Shown here piece by piece: positions 49,495 through 62,817 of a DNA stretch of 64,000 bases. Position 1 is the first letter of the stretch, and the number at the start of each line of letters is the position of its first letter. Under the pieces are notes generated by a model, which worked only from the letters and a program-made list of their open reading frames with translations, was not told the DNA's origin and made no database searches. A program made the translations under genes and the position numbers. Origin of the DNA: Wuchereria bancrofti (Eukaryota > Nematoda > Chromadorea > Rhabditida > Onchocercidae); contig SSBO01000012.1 in assembly GCA_005281725.1 (NCBI GenBank), forward strand, positions 10,693,254 to 10,757,253. The letters run 5' to 3'.

Positions 49495-52400
49495 TTATAC
49501 TTCAGCTTTTTCTATTATCGCAATAATTTCACTCTTCAATGATTCTTCTGCAAAACATGACCGTGCTGCATTCAAACTCTGCAATCAACAAAACATTAAG
49601 CGATTAATTAATTATCTAATAAATTAATTATTTTCTCAATGAATGCAAAAAAAAGAGAGTGCATAACATTTATTCTCACACAATCAATCATGTTTAATCT
49701 ATTTAAAAAACACAAATAAATTTGATGAACGTCACTGTTGAAAAAAAAAGTTTTTTTCCTTTCCTTTATATCGATGATTTAATTAAAATAAAACCATCAT
49801 ATTACTATTTGTTTATGTCAGTTTTCTCTTAAATATACGTCATCTTTCTTTTTCTTTTTTTTTTGTTCTCATTTAATCGGAAAGGAAATTGGATGATGTT
49901 TAATTAAACTTACGCATTTCCAAAGTTGCTTTTTGGTCAAGCCTATTTCCTGATATGCAAGTTGATGTTCACTTAATAAGCTATTATTAAAACATGTTGG
50001 ATCATCAGTGCTCAACGAAAAGTTAATATCATCAGCCGCAAATCTGCAAAACTGATGAATCTTTCCTAATAATTCATAAACTAAAAAAAAAATGAAACTT
50101 CTCTAAAAATTAATTAAAAATAAATGAGAATTTTTTTAAATTAAAAAATATGCTGAAATTATTATCGATAGCCTGTGTAAGAAATTATGCATAGACAAAC
50201 CGTTTGACCGGATGCTCAGACCATAATAACGGTACGGAACCGGTCATAACGGATGACAGAGGACATGCTTCAAAATGAATTCTTTTTTTAACTGCATATT
50301 TTTTGTATGCACATTCATCACGAAGTAATCGATAGCCATGACCAATTCGTTCTGCTTGCATTTCTTCGATTGCCTAATTTAAAAATTCAAAAAAAAAAAA
50401 CGAAAGAAAAATTCTCCTATTAAATTGAGACTTTTACTCAAAAAATTTTTAAATATCCCAACTTTCTACTCTAATGATACTTCCTATTCCTACGCTATCT
50501 TTTAAACTTTAAACTTCAGTACAAAAATTTCACAAATGAAAATAATTTACATTGATAACTTCTTTTGCACCACCACTCTCACCGGCATGTACGGTACGAT
50601 GGATACCTCGTTTAGCTGCTTCCTGAAATATATTCATACATTATCATATTATATCTGATCAGACAACTTTCTGAAACTATGCTAATGTTTAAACAAATAG
50701 TAAATGATTTGATAACATGTAAAAAGTGTTATTTTGCCAACATTTATTTTACTTAAACTTCTAAAACTTTATTTTAATTTCCACATTAATTAATTAATTC
50801 ATTCATTACTTCATCATAGTAAACTAAAAAAAGAAAAAATAAAATTATAGTGGTATAAAATATTTGAAACAACTTGATAAAGCTCCAATACACTTGGTGG
50901 ATATTGCTCATCAGCACCCAATGAACAACCTGCTATATCGATGCCAACAACTCCTTCACTTGATAAATTTGTTGCTAAATTAATTAGTATTCAAAAGAAT
51001 TACTGAAATAAAAAGATAAGAAATTTCTTTTTTTTTTAAAGTAATAATGATTTATTATAGAAAAATCATATACAAACCAAGTTCAAGTACTTCATCATTC
51101 CAATCGTGAAAACCATGAATGCAACATAAAATTGAACGTGCTTTTACACCAAATTCTTTTTCACCACGAAGAAAACCTCGTCTTACCGCTTCAATAACAC
51201 CTCGTGGATCTAGCTAGAAATTTATCAATGATTTAAATTTTTGATGCTATATAATCAATCAAAAATAGTCTCTTAAATTTATCTACTACTAAATTAATTT
51301 GTGCTAATTTTTTAAACACATATAAATGTTTCAGAATTTAAAATAAAATATTGAAATAAAGAAAAAAGATTATTCACAATCTCTTTTGTTATAAAGTAAT
51401 AATTATCATACTTGTCCTTTCTTGGCATAAATTCCATATTTTGAATTTGCTGCTGTATTTCTCACTGTATTACATAAAAGTTGTGGTGAATATCGCGCTT
51501 CAAAATATATCACACCATTTTCCGCCTCATCTTCGCATAATTCATATGCAATTCGTTCAATGGCATCCTTATCACCTCTATACACATTCATTTTCTATTA
51601 AATTTCCAAGAAACTCAAAAAAAATCAAAGTTTAAATATAAAATTGCTCTTACTTACAAATATTATTTTTATTGTATTGCAGAAAAGCAGAACAATTTAT
51701 TATTATATTATACTATAGGTGAAAAAAATAAATATTTAAAATTTTAACAAATTTNNNNNNNNNNNNNNNTTCCAAGAAACTCAAAAAAAATCAAAGTTTA
51801 AATATAAAATTGCTCTTACTTACAAATATTATTTTTATTGTATTGCAGAAAAGCAGAACAATTTATTATTATATTATACTATAGGTGAAAAAAATAAATA
51901 TTTAAAATTTTAACAAATTTTTTTGTTTAGAAATTCACATTAAAAAAATTAATTTAACCTTTAAATTGTGATTTTTAACAGCGAAGAGAAAAAGAAAATT
52001 ATTAATTAATGACAAACGCAAGAACAGGAAGGAATAAATCAAATGGTTCCAGCATTTTGGATAAATTGGATGGCTCACGAGTAACAACAATATCGCGTAC
52101 TTCATCAACTGTTGTCACCCCTTTTAAATCAATCTTTTTTTCACTAAAAAAATTTAAATTATTTCTTATTTGAATATTCAATCAGTGATAATTAATGGAA
52201 AGAAAAACATTTCAGTCAATCGGATTATGAAACAAATTTAATCATTCGCATATACAGCAGTGCTTAATCAAAGTGGTATTTAAAGCTATTAGGTAATGCT
52301 AAATTAAGAATAAGTATAAAAATTTTAAATAAATGCTAATAGACTAAAAATTATCCCATCGAATAAATAATACATTTATTGGCTAAGATTGATGTATTTA

Positions 52401-52989
52401 ATCAATCAAAATTTCCTTAACACTTTTTTATGGAAGGTTTTCTTTTTGACCTTCCGTTTTATAAATTTACAATAAGATTGATTTAATTTTCACAGTGTCA
52501 CCGTCAAACAGAAATATTTTAATGATGATTGTTTAGAAACAAACAAAACTTTGGTTTTTTTTTAACTTAGCCTTTTGCAAAATTTACGATAGATTGAACA
52601 CGCAAACTTTAGCCTATTGAAGCATTTGTTATAAATAAAATAAAAATTAAAAACGAAAACTAATCGAAATTTACATGGAAAGGTCAAGTAAGGTTTGATG
52701 TCTTATAGCACCGTCCAAATGTAGATGTAATTCTACCTGAAAGAAAACAAACATTTGATTTTTTTTTCTTTCGAATTAACTTCAAAATTTACAAAACAAA
52801 AAACAAGAAAGGAGAAAAAATTTGAAATGAAAGTAAATAAAAAAAAAGGCATAAAAGGAATGGAAGAAAACCAAAACAATATTTAAATTTAACAGGTTAT
52901 ATTTAAATTTCACTAGTTCATCCTACGCATACTTTCGGGAAATCGAATCGTTTGCGTATTTCATCGTCTACTTCTGATGTATAAGTCAT
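49495..52989 (-). CDS. ada: Adenosine deaminase
   Basis: Ten exons, 368 aa: 52933-52989, 52675-52736, 52018-52143, 51412-51577, 51078-51213, 50874-50974, 50551-50622, 50201-50373, 49914-50043, 49495-49578. It converts adenosine and deoxyadenosine to inosine forms in purine salvage. Active-site landmarks are all present: zinc ligands H23 and H25 in ELHLHLDGA, H228 and catalytic E231 in TVHAGESGG, H252 in RIGHGY, and D311-D312 in SLSTDDP (usually SLNTDDP). FEACPLSS and YQEIGLT also match the family. Length is close to human ADA (363 aa). No signal peptide, so cytosolic. A start at MTYTSEVDDEIRKRFDFPK lies 10 nt after a strong trans-splice acceptor. Intron 3 contains an N gap with duplicated flanks, but the coding frame is unaffected. 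Confidence 0.96.
51604..51920. repeat. 151-bp duplication around a 15-N gap (assembly overlap)
   Basis: 51604-51754 and 51770-51920 appear identical and flank N at 51755-51769. As at 45.6 kb, this looks like an unmerged contig overlap. It lies in intron 3 of adenosine deaminase and inflates that intron by about 166 bp. Confidence 0.9.
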
Positions 52990-52999
52990 ATTTCTGCTG

Positions 53000-53001
53000 C
53001 T
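53000..53001 (-). promoter_or_regulatory. Candidate spliced-leader acceptor of adenosine deaminase
   Basis: The minus strand reads TTTTATTTTTAG, then CAGCAGAAAT and the ATG at 52989. A ten-nucleotide leader after a U-rich acceptor is typical of nematode trans-spliced mRNAs. Confidence 0.5.
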
Positions 53002-56000
53002 AAAAATAAAAGAGGAAAGATTAAATTTTCAAGAAAAACAGAATAAAAGAAAAAACGAAAAAAATTCCCGTTTCAATGACAAATAATTTAAAAATAAAAT
53101 TATTATAAAATAAAAGTTATAAACTTTCACAGTTCATTACTGCTAATAATATAATTAATAATAAATAAACAAGTAAATAAGGAAATAAATAGACGAATTA
53201 TTATTGTTATTGTTTATTACTACTTATTTACTTATTATTATTGTATAAGCAGAAATAGAATTCTCATCCAACCATAATTGGTGTGTTGCAAAAAGCTAAA
53301 TGTCACACATTGCACAAATGGGCGATTACAAAAAGGGGAAGAGAAAGGAAAAAAAAGCGATAATGTCGCCATTCAGCCAAAATGTGTCATCCCAGCCATT
53401 TATTTGTTTTCTGCCTCCATCTCTGACCATTTTTATTTCTTATACTACTTAATTGTATTTGTAAAAATCAATTGTACACACAATACGATACATTTTTTTT
53501 TACCAAATTGTTTACTGCAATTTACGTTATATATATAAAAAAAAATTATTGTAATTATTATTGTATAAGTAAACGAAATGGAATAATGAGAGGAAATTTT
53601 TTAATTGAACAAAAAAAAATCAAATAATGAATAATTGTCGTTGCATTATTTGCATATCAATAATTCTTTATGAATACAATAAGATATCGTAACAGATATA
53701 TTATTTTATCAATATTTTCCTTTACTCTTCTTTTCCTTCTTCTTTATAATTTTTTTATTTCAATTTCTTTTAATTTCATTTTTCTTTTTTGATCTGTCCA
53801 CTTATGTTTACATTGTTTACGTTTAAAAATGAGAAAGAAAAAAAAGAAGACGAAATTTTTTTCTTGAAGAAAAGAAGGAAAAATCAATGATATTAAATTT
53901 ACAAAAAATTTAAGAAGGTGAAAGAAAAAAATACTTTTACATTAATCTAAAAATAGCTTAGAAATAGTAATAATAGATAACGCTAACAAATTTGTTATAT
54001 TTAAAACGTTAACTTATTTATATCATAAAATATAATTAGTTAACTTATAATTAATGTTAATTCACAATTAAATTAAATTTATACTTAAATGTTAACTTAT
54101 AATTGACAAAAAAAGAAACTCGTTACAAGTTATAAATTTGTTATAATTAACAGTAATATGCCGAGGATATAATTTATTTGTTGTGATATAATTGCTATTT
54201 GATATTGTCAAAGAAAATTTTTTAATACAAACAAATTATCAGCTTATCGGATCGTCTACTTTTTTTTTTATACATATATATTCTTTCTCTTCCTTTTTGA
54301 AGAATTATGTGTTAGCCAATTAAAAATTCGAATAAATAATTATTGGTAACGCATATTAAGGGACATATATGTGTGTCAAAATTCATTTATCATAAATACG
54401 TCACTGATAACACAACTATACGTCGATCATAATGACATACACTAATCATGCGGGAAAAAAAAAAAAAAAAAAAACAAATATGTGATGAAAAATTGGCAAA
54501 AACATTTCTGTTAAGCTAAATTCTTATGTTAAACCAGTTTGAAAAAATATTTTTACGACCTTATTTCATTTCCTATTATCATCCCCTTTTTATATATTGT
54601 AAACAAATTTTGTTTTCATTCTTTTTTTTTGAATAAATTCAAACAAAAATAAGCTATTCACAATGATCATAAAAGCATTCATCCCTATCACCAAAGCATC
54701 CCACATCCCACATTTCGTCATCCCGTATCACATTTCTCGTATCCTCTCCACTCGTTTCATTATTTATTATTCATCAAGCATAATTCCACTCTGCTTTATT
54801 TATGTAACCAAATGATGCTAATAGAAAAATCTTACCACTGAAAGTTTTAATGTTTACTTCGTGCAAACAATGATTGGAATTTTTCCGGAAATTAAGGGTA
54901 GTTAGTTAATGCATAAAATGATTTAATTATTTGTTATTTGCCCTATCTGCTTTGAAAATTTTCATCTACATTTCTATTTATTTTTAATTAAAGTAAAATT
55001 TAAAAAAACGATAAAAAAGTAATTATATTAGATGATTAATTTTTTTTATCTAACAATATCAATAATAATTGTATGAAAAAAACCTTGCAATCATATCAGG
55101 ACAAGATAGTAATTCTTACAATTTTCATCTTTTAAATAATTTTTAAAAGAAAAAAAAGGAAAGAATTTCATCTAACATCACTTGACATATTATTTCAAAA
55201 ATTATTTTATAAAAAGTGAAATATTGCACTTTTCCAAATTTTAATTTCATTTATTGCGAATTCAGTAACAGTTCGCCAATCTTGCTACTCTTTCTTTTTT
55301 TTCCTTTTATTTGGGAGTTTTTAATTGCAGTGCATTATTTTGCATTTAGTTGTGATGTAATCCTCACTCGATCATATTTCCATAAACCTTTTTGCACATA
55401 AAAACAATTCGCCGCATCGAAACAATTAATTGTGCGCTTGTTCCAGCAATGCAATTCACTGGATATCTAAATTCATTTTCGACAGCAACATTTTTCAATT
55501 CAACAGAAATCCTTTTTAAAAAATAAGTTTCAAAAAGAATTAATTGAACTGTTCAAGCATTCTTCATCAAAACTTCAATATTCTATTTTCTTTTTTTTTT
55601 CTTTGAAGCACAATTTTTTTTTTTTTGGTTTAATTTTTACACCAGTATTGTATGGCAAAATTAAAAATTACTATTATTTGATATAATATTGAAAAAGTGT
55701 TATTTGAAAAAAAAAAGAAAGAAATGCCACTAAAGAAACAATGCGACAAATTAATTGTATTAAGTTAAAAATACAATTAAAGAATTTTGATATAAATTAC
55801 TTATGATTTATACTCATATTTAATAATATGAAAAACAAAAGATAAACAAAGAGAATTATAATTATAATCATTATATCTTTGAAGCATGATTTTAATTTTT
55901 GAATGATATACAACGATAATTCAAATTATTCATTAGGTCATATAACTAACATACATTGTATAAATTCCATCTTTTTTTTTTATTTTGAAAGTATCATTTT

Positions 56001-56131
56001 TAGTTTTCTTTTTTCCTTTCTCGTTTACTTACGGAAAAAATATAATCATTTGATTGGAGGAAAAAGAAAAAATGATGAAAATATTTCTTTTTGCTGCACA
56101 ATTTCATAAATGAAAAAGTTCATTCCAAAGT

Positions 56132-56193
56132 ACTGATTCAAGTTTTATAGATGACATATTTCACTGATTCAAGTTTTATGCATGACATATTTC
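56132..56193. repeat. Tandem duplication, two 31-bp copies
   Basis: 56132-56162 and 56163-56193 share ACTGATTCAAGTTTTAT and ATGACATATTTC, with two mismatches between copies (AGATG vs GCATG). Confidence 0.9.
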
Positions 56194-57330
56194 ATTTTTA
56201 ATGTTAACCTCATATTCCAACTTTATATTTATCTTCACCATATTTTTATCATTATTTGGTATTTATCTCAACTTTTTCTTTATCATTATTTGATATCCAC
56301 ATTAATGATCTCTTTATTATGATCTGATATTTTTATTGATCTTATATATTTTAACTTTACAATCCCGTATTACTTTAATTTTTGCACTAAATTACATATA
56401 TCAAAATAAACATAATATTAAAAAAATGCTTCTTTTTCTTCATTTATTTCTAAAACAAAAAGAAAGTCTTTTTTTTTCTTTCCTTTTTTTATTTTATTTT
56501 TTGTTAACTTTTTGTTTTAAATGAATAGTAGGATGAAGTTGCGGTAGAATTAAGCAGTGAAAGTAGCAGAAATGATAGTCTTAAGGCCTAGAAAAGATAA
56601 ATGCTTAGTGTGGAAGCCTTAAGTCACTACTAGCCTTTAGCTAAGCGTGTATGTATACGTGTATGCATGCATGTGTATGTATAAATATCTATGTGTCTTA
56701 AAGTATACATGTGTATGTATGTGTGTGTGTCCCGTGTCCGTGTTCGTGTCCCTGTGCATATCACATCCTGCAAATCACTACAAATCACTTCTCAAATTTT
56801 CATTTCAAATCTCCTCCTTCTCTTTTGTTTTTCTTTCGGAAATCTCTGTTTTAAACTATTTGATGTCCCAGCAGGTGATTTCACTCATCTTTTCTTTGAT
56901 TTCTTTTTGGATTTATTATCATAGTTTATTAACACAAATAATTATTTATTATATTCATTTTAAATTATTTACAATCATTCATTTTTAATTTTTAATTTAC
57001 GACTAATTATATAAATTTTGTTCATCCAATTATCTTGTTCTTGCTTTTGTTTTGCTTTCTTTATTTATTTTTTTAAATTGATATTCATTCATTTTTCTAA
57101 TATTGATTAACATGGATGGAATATTTGCCTCTCTTCTCCAATCATTTATTTATTTCCATTCAATGGAGAATCTGAAAAAAAAAAATGACAAAAAGAAAAT
57201 GAAACGGAACAAATTCGTTCTTTCTATCATAATTCTAAAAATCCGAAATAATACAGAGATATATATTCCGGAATGCATTCGCTATTTGCAGTTAATTCGT
57301 TTTTTTTGCAAATTGTACATCAAAATTTCA

Positions 57331-57382
57331 TCGTCATTATCATTATTATTATTATTACTATTATTATTATTATTATCATTGT
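57331..57382. repeat. ATT microsatellite
   Basis: ATT and ATC triplets with interruptions. It yields a spurious poly-Leu frame. Confidence 0.8.
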
Positions 57383-60300
57383 CACGTAGCAATCCTTATT
57401 ATCTCATTTTATTGCTAAGCATATTTTTATATTTCAAAAGAACTGCTATAAGAATCTCATTTTTTTTTATTTTGCATCCTTTTTTTTTATTCATTAATTG
57501 CAACATCTCATCCTCAAACCATTAATTAATGATTGAAATTACAAAATATTTGCTTGAAAGCTTTGCAATTTGTAAATTTTTTTTTAATTTTTTTGAAAAA
57601 AAAGGAAAAGAAAATTAAGCATTTGTTACATAAGAATGAAATGAACTAGTAGAATATTTTTCTTTTGTTTTCTAAAAGATTGAAATTTGTTGTTTTTGTT
57701 TTTCATGTTCAGTTTCGTTTTTTTAAAAAAAGCAGCAAATCAAAAAAAAAAAAATGGTTAGGTGCGGAAAAATTTTTTCCAGTAGTTTCTCTTCCTTCAC
57801 CACTTTATCCTTCGTTTAACTTTCATTTTTTTCCTCTTCCTTTTTTCTTTTTGTTATTTTCATTTACTGTTTTTCCTTCCTTATTCTCGCTTTTTCTCAC
57901 TCTCCACCCCCTTTCCTAACTCTATTTATAGTAATGAGAATGGATAAATGGATGAAAATTAAGTTGGCTAATTGATGATACATAGAAAACTGAATGATAG
58001 AGTTTGATGTCAACATCATTCTCTCATACTGCCTTGTCAAACTAACAAAACTTTCTTTCAACTGCCTTTAACTTTCGTTACTTTCTATTTTTCAAAGGCC
58101 TTTAAATGAATTGCTAATATAGAAAGAATTTAACTTTTCTATTTTTACTTATTTCCTTCCTTTTTTTCCCTTCCTTTACTCTTTAATTATTTAAGCCTAT
58201 GTTTGTCTTTTTTTTGCATCAAATAATTTTTATTCATTTTCTTCATCTTTACTTTTACGTCATAGCTTAATTACGTTGATTTCTTTTTCCATTTCCAATT
58301 CTTCCTTTTATCATTTCACCATGTTTCAAAAAAAAAAAATTCTTTTTCCGTTTTCTTTTCACAATTTATTTTAAGAAAATTTAAGAAAAAAGCTTTATTT
58401 TTCAAATGTTTATTTATTATTTAGTTAAGAACGCACAATCATTAATATATACATAAATTATATTGTTTAACTGAATTTTTGGCATTTAATAAATGATAGA
58501 ATATGTGTAAAGATAGTGTAATTTTTTGAGCAAAACATATTATCATGATATGGAACAAAAATAAAGTATACATTTTTCATTTTCGATTAAATTACTATAT
58601 AATTAACATATCTTCATTTTCTTCCTTCTTTCCTTTCTACCATTTTTACGTTTTGCAAATTATGAATTTTTTGAAATCTTGTATACTCTTCATTTACAAT
58701 CATTCTTTTTTTTTCGATTTATCATTATAGTATTTCTGACAACAGACGATTGATTTTTCGTGTTAGTTGAGCAAAAAGAAAAAAAAAATCAAACTTCGTC
58801 GTTCCCTTCCTTCCGACAGATTCCTTTGGTTTGTTCTTTTCTTTCTTTTTTTTTTTGTAAATGGTTCATTTTGTTTCGTTTTTCTTTTTTCTTCAAGAAA
58901 TCAAAAGAAGAATTTTGAATCCTTCAATATAACATAAGTACTCTTCGATAGAATGTCTGATTGCTTTAGTTTTCCCTATTGGAATGTTTCATTTTATGGA
59001 TGAATGGATGAATTTTTTTTTAATTTGATTATTTGTTGTGTAGTATTATTCGAAATAATGTAAGCAGCCATAATTTTGAAAAAATTTCTAAACTTTAAAG
59101 TTTACATTCAACAATCTAACAGGAGTGATTAAATAACAGAAGATTAATTTTGTAAGGTAAAGATTAACTGCTCCAATCTTTTTTCTTATTATTTATTCAC
59201 TTATTTGTTTTTCTTTTTTTTTAGTAAGAAACTAACAAATTTAAGAGAAAATCGAAAATTTGCTTATTTGTTGAAAAAAAAAGATCAAAATTTTCTAAAA
59301 AGAAGAGGAGAGAAAAAAAAGAGAAAATGTCAACTGAAAAAAAAAAACAAAGTAAATTGTTGACCTTAAACAAATGAACATTTTGTTCATTTCAAATCTG
59401 AAATTAGAAAAGGTAAAAAAGCAAGTTAATAAAGGAAAACATAAATTACGGTTCGAAAGAAGGAAAACTATGTCAGTTAATCGATAGATGGGAATTTCCT
59501 TTTTCTTCTGACACATGATGTCATTCGGTTGTCAACTAATTATTCATATAGATTTCATATTTTCGCTCTCTCTCCCTCTCTCCACCCCACAATCCTTCTA
59601 TTCCTTATATGTATTATTTATAGCATATTTGCTATGGATTTTTTTTTCTTAAATTATGAATGATTAATTCAGTTTATTATATGCATACAGTAAGTACAAC
59701 TAGAAAAGTGTTTTGTAATTTCTGTCAAATAATTAATGATGATCAAATTTCGACATTTTAATTTTTATTTAATTTTCAATTTCCATTTACACATTATTCT
59801 TTAAAGCAATCATTTTTGATGGAAATAAAAAAGCGTTATTTTTTCATTATAAATTTTAAGATTAAAGTCTTTTAAATTTATGAAAGAAATTTGCTTTTAC
59901 GAAAAGAGAGAGAGAAAAAAAAGCGACATAAATAGTTAATAACAATAATTGTCCTGAAAATGCGAAATCATTGATGAAAAATGATAAAACTGATGAAAAA
60001 AAAAGTGAATGAATTACAAAATTTTATGCTATTTCTCGTATTTCTAATTTATTGAAGAAAGCATTTTTCCACTTCCTATTTAAAATTTTTCATTGTCATT
60101 TTCATTTCTAAATTCATACTATTTAACAAAAACTTATATCACAAAAAATTTTTTTTTCCAATTACCTAAATCCAAGTAAAAAGAGGAAGAAAAAAACAAA
60201 CAATTGATTTAATTGTTTTTTTCCTCTTTAAAAATTTTCATTATCTCTTTTTTATCTCTAAATTTATATAATTTATTGAACAATTAGAGTTAAAAAAAAC

Positions 60301-60530
60301 AGAAATTAATTCATAGTAATAAATCTTTTTTTTTCTTCATTTTTGTTTTCATTTAATCATTTGGAAAACATGTTTTCATTCCGTCATATCGCTTATCTAA
60401 CCATCCAACAATAATTGTTGCCATGACGCTGCTTTTCACATTTCATTCAGTTTTAACAACTTCATCATTTGCACACATACATTACATATGCTTCAACTTT
60501 TGGCAACGTTTTTCACGACCAAAGTTTAAG

Positions 60531-60620
60531 TCTTTCTCTTTCTCTTCTCTCCTCTCTTCTTTCTTTCTCTCTCTCTATCTCTCTTTCTGTTTTTTTTCTC
60601 CTTTTTATTTCTTTTTTTTC
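60531..60620 (+). repeat. Polypyrimidine (CT) tract
   Basis: Almost uninterrupted C/T over about 90 bases, with TCTC and CTTT blocks. Confidence 0.85.
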
Positions 60621-62044
60621 TAAATTTTTAAGTAATTAATATCACCATCACCGTCAACATGGAAACGTTATGAATGAATGAAAGAGAAAAATTTTTAAAG
60701 TAAAAAAAAAACGGAAAAGAAAGAAAAACGGAAAAAATAAAACTTCAATCTACAACATGCATATGTGCATACGAGTAAAAAAATTCAAAAAAAAAAATGA
60801 AAAAAGGGAAAAAAATTAGATATTGGAATAATATTAAAATTTTTTTCTTTTTTCTTTTTTTTAAAAAAGGGAAATTATTAGGACTATTTTTTAAGCTAAA
60901 ATATTATGAGATGTAAAAAAAAATTAATGACAATAATAGTGATTTAAAAATAATAAAAAGAATTCATTTTTTGTTCTCAAACTCAATCATTTATCAATTT
61001 TTTTAGCTACTGATTTCTTTTTTTTTCTCCTTTATTTAAAAATTGGAATAATTTTAGGAATGAAAATATATGTCGATTATTTCTACTTAATAAATGATAT
61101 TTGCTTTCATATTTTCTTGAAAATCAAACGTTAGATCATCTTTCTTTTTCTTTTCCTTATAGCTTGAAAAAAAAAAAAAACTCCACCATAGTTTTTTTAT
61201 TATTTTTTGAAAAAGTTAAAAAGCTAAAATTACAAGGATATTTTTTCGTCCTACTATAAATTATTCCCTGAAGCATTTAAGTTGTTATAAAATTGTTGAC
61301 TTATTACGTTGTCACAGTTAGTAAATGACAAATTACTAATATGATATGGAAACGGATACAATTGTTAGTTTATTTGTTGCGTAGGCTTTGCGCTTAAACT
61401 TCGTGAAAAATTTTTCAAGCATCAATGTCTAAATCTAAATGAACACTCCTGCTTTTCGCAAAAAAAAAAATTCCCTTTCAAAGTTTTTCTGCTTTTCATC
61501 CTCCTCTTCCATTCCTTCTCCTTCATTTTATTTTTCTATCATTTGTCATTTCATTTAATATTGTCAATTATAAAATTAAACAATTGTTAAATTTTCTATC
61601 CTTTGTCCTCTACCCTTTTTTTTTTCGTTTGAAAAATTTATTTATTCTATAAAATTATGATATAATCAATATTTTTCATTTCCCATTCCATACTTTATTG
61701 TCAATGAATAGATAATATTTATTTATGAAATTTATCAAAAAATATTGGGCAAAAAAATTGACAACATTAACAACATCAGCCTTTTTCTCAAATAGTTGAT
61801 TGGAAGAAATGATTTATCTGAAAAAATATTTGGTAGCAAAATAAAAAACGTCCTTTTTGCTTATTTTTGTAATCTTTGTCTTTATTCTAAAAAAAAAAAA
61901 TGATTTCTAAACTAATATCGAATTTGTTAAATTTTTGCGCCTCCAATTTACATTATATATATTGAAAATAATCTTAATGATAATGATAATTGATAATTCA
62001 GTAAATCATTATAACATGAAATTATGACTGATAAGAGTTTACAG

Positions 62045-62817
62045 TGATGGAGACAAATGGATAAGAATTCGTAAAACTGGCGAGATTACGGCTTCAGGAT
62101 TATTTTCAGTGATGAGGCTAAAACGGCACAGCAGGAAAGCATCGAAAAGACGATCCGAATTAACATTTGATCTAAGTGGTTTGACCAAAGTACTCAAACG
62201 TACACGATTAACAAGAAATGAGTTAGTATTTTTTCTTTTTTTCAAATTGATTGTTGGAATTTAAAATAAAAGAAATGTTAAATGTTGTTATACTCATAAC
62301 TATTATTATTATTACTATTATTATTATTTTTATCATTATTATTACCATTATTATTATTATTACTATTATTATTGTTATTATTGCTATTATTTTTGTTAAT
62401 TATCAGTATTATTATTACTATTGTTATTGCAAGTAATATGTTACGCAGTTCGAAAGAAAAAGGAAATAAAAACAAAAGTCATTTAGTATTATCGTCTTTA
62501 ATTATAATGTACAATTCATAAATTATGAAAGAGGAAATTTGGTATAATACATTTTGCATTAATATAAAAGTTACAAATCGATTTATTATGATATTAAATG
62601 AAAATGAATTTTAGGTCACAAAGTGGTCAAGATATGCCACCATCTTGTCCTTCACCATCACAAGATGCTTCTCTTGCTGTGCCAGCCAAAGGTCGTATTG
62701 TTCATATGGTGGGTGTATTTCAAAGTCCACCAAGTACATCCACCTCATCCTCCAATGAAAGTAATAATGGAGGAATCGCTACAACAACTAATAGTATACA
62801 ACCTGAAACACCTCCAG
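62045..62817 (+). CDS. Unrecognised gene, two internal exons, incomplete at both ends
   Basis: Exon A is 62045-62221: acceptor GAGTTTACAG, donor GTTAGT. It reads DGDKWIRIRKTGEITASGLF, then a basic segment RLKRHSRKASKRRSE and LTFDLSGLTKVLKRTRLTRNE. Exon B is 62615-62817: acceptor GAATTTTAG, donor GTTTGT. It continues in frame as SQSGQDMPPSCPSPSQDASL, KGRIVHMVGVFQSPPS, a Ser/Thr/Asn-rich stretch, and ends PETPPG. Phases agree (two bases left from exon A, one from exon B). The Lys/Arg cluster RKASKRRSE contains consensus basophilic-kinase sites, and the second half looks intrinsically disordered. The 5' exons were not found, and the 3' end lies beyond the window. A regulatory or scaffold segment of a larger intracellular protein is a guess. 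Confidence 0.6.
62299..62430 (+). repeat. ATT microsatellite in intron
   Basis: About 130 bp of ATT triplets with ACT, ATC and GTT interruptions, inside the intron between the two exons of the right-edge gene. It gives spurious poly-Ile and poly-Asn frames on the two strands. Confidence 0.9.

Larger units (their letters stand above)
52990..62044. other. Intergenic or 5' region, no gene seen
   Basis: About 9 kb between divergent genes. AT-rich with long T and CT tracts, a 31-bp tandem repeat (56132-56193), a GT-rich stretch (about 56647-56752), an ATT microsatellite (57331-57382) and a 90-bp pyrimidine tract (60531-60620). Open frames at 53278-53538, 56647-56988, 57103-57525 and 57665-57919 are low-complexity. 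First exons of the right-edge gene may lie here, but none could be picked out. Confidence 0.55.

Noticed and set aside
53278..53538. 86-aa plus-strand frame starting MVCCKKLNVTHCTN
   Set aside because: Slightly better composition than neighbours, but no family, no convincing splice partners and a low-complexity C-terminus. Left as intergenic.
56647..56988. 113-aa and 77-aa overlapping frames rich in Cys/Val/Tyr
   Set aside because: Products of the GT-rich stretch and T-rich DNA, with no protein-like segment.
57103..57525. 140-aa plus-strand frame with a poly-Leu block
   Set aside because: The core is an ATT microsatellite and the rest is AT-biased random translation.
62251..62475. Poly-Ile (+) and poly-Asn (-) frames
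   Set aside because: Both are translations of the ATT microsatellite in an intron.
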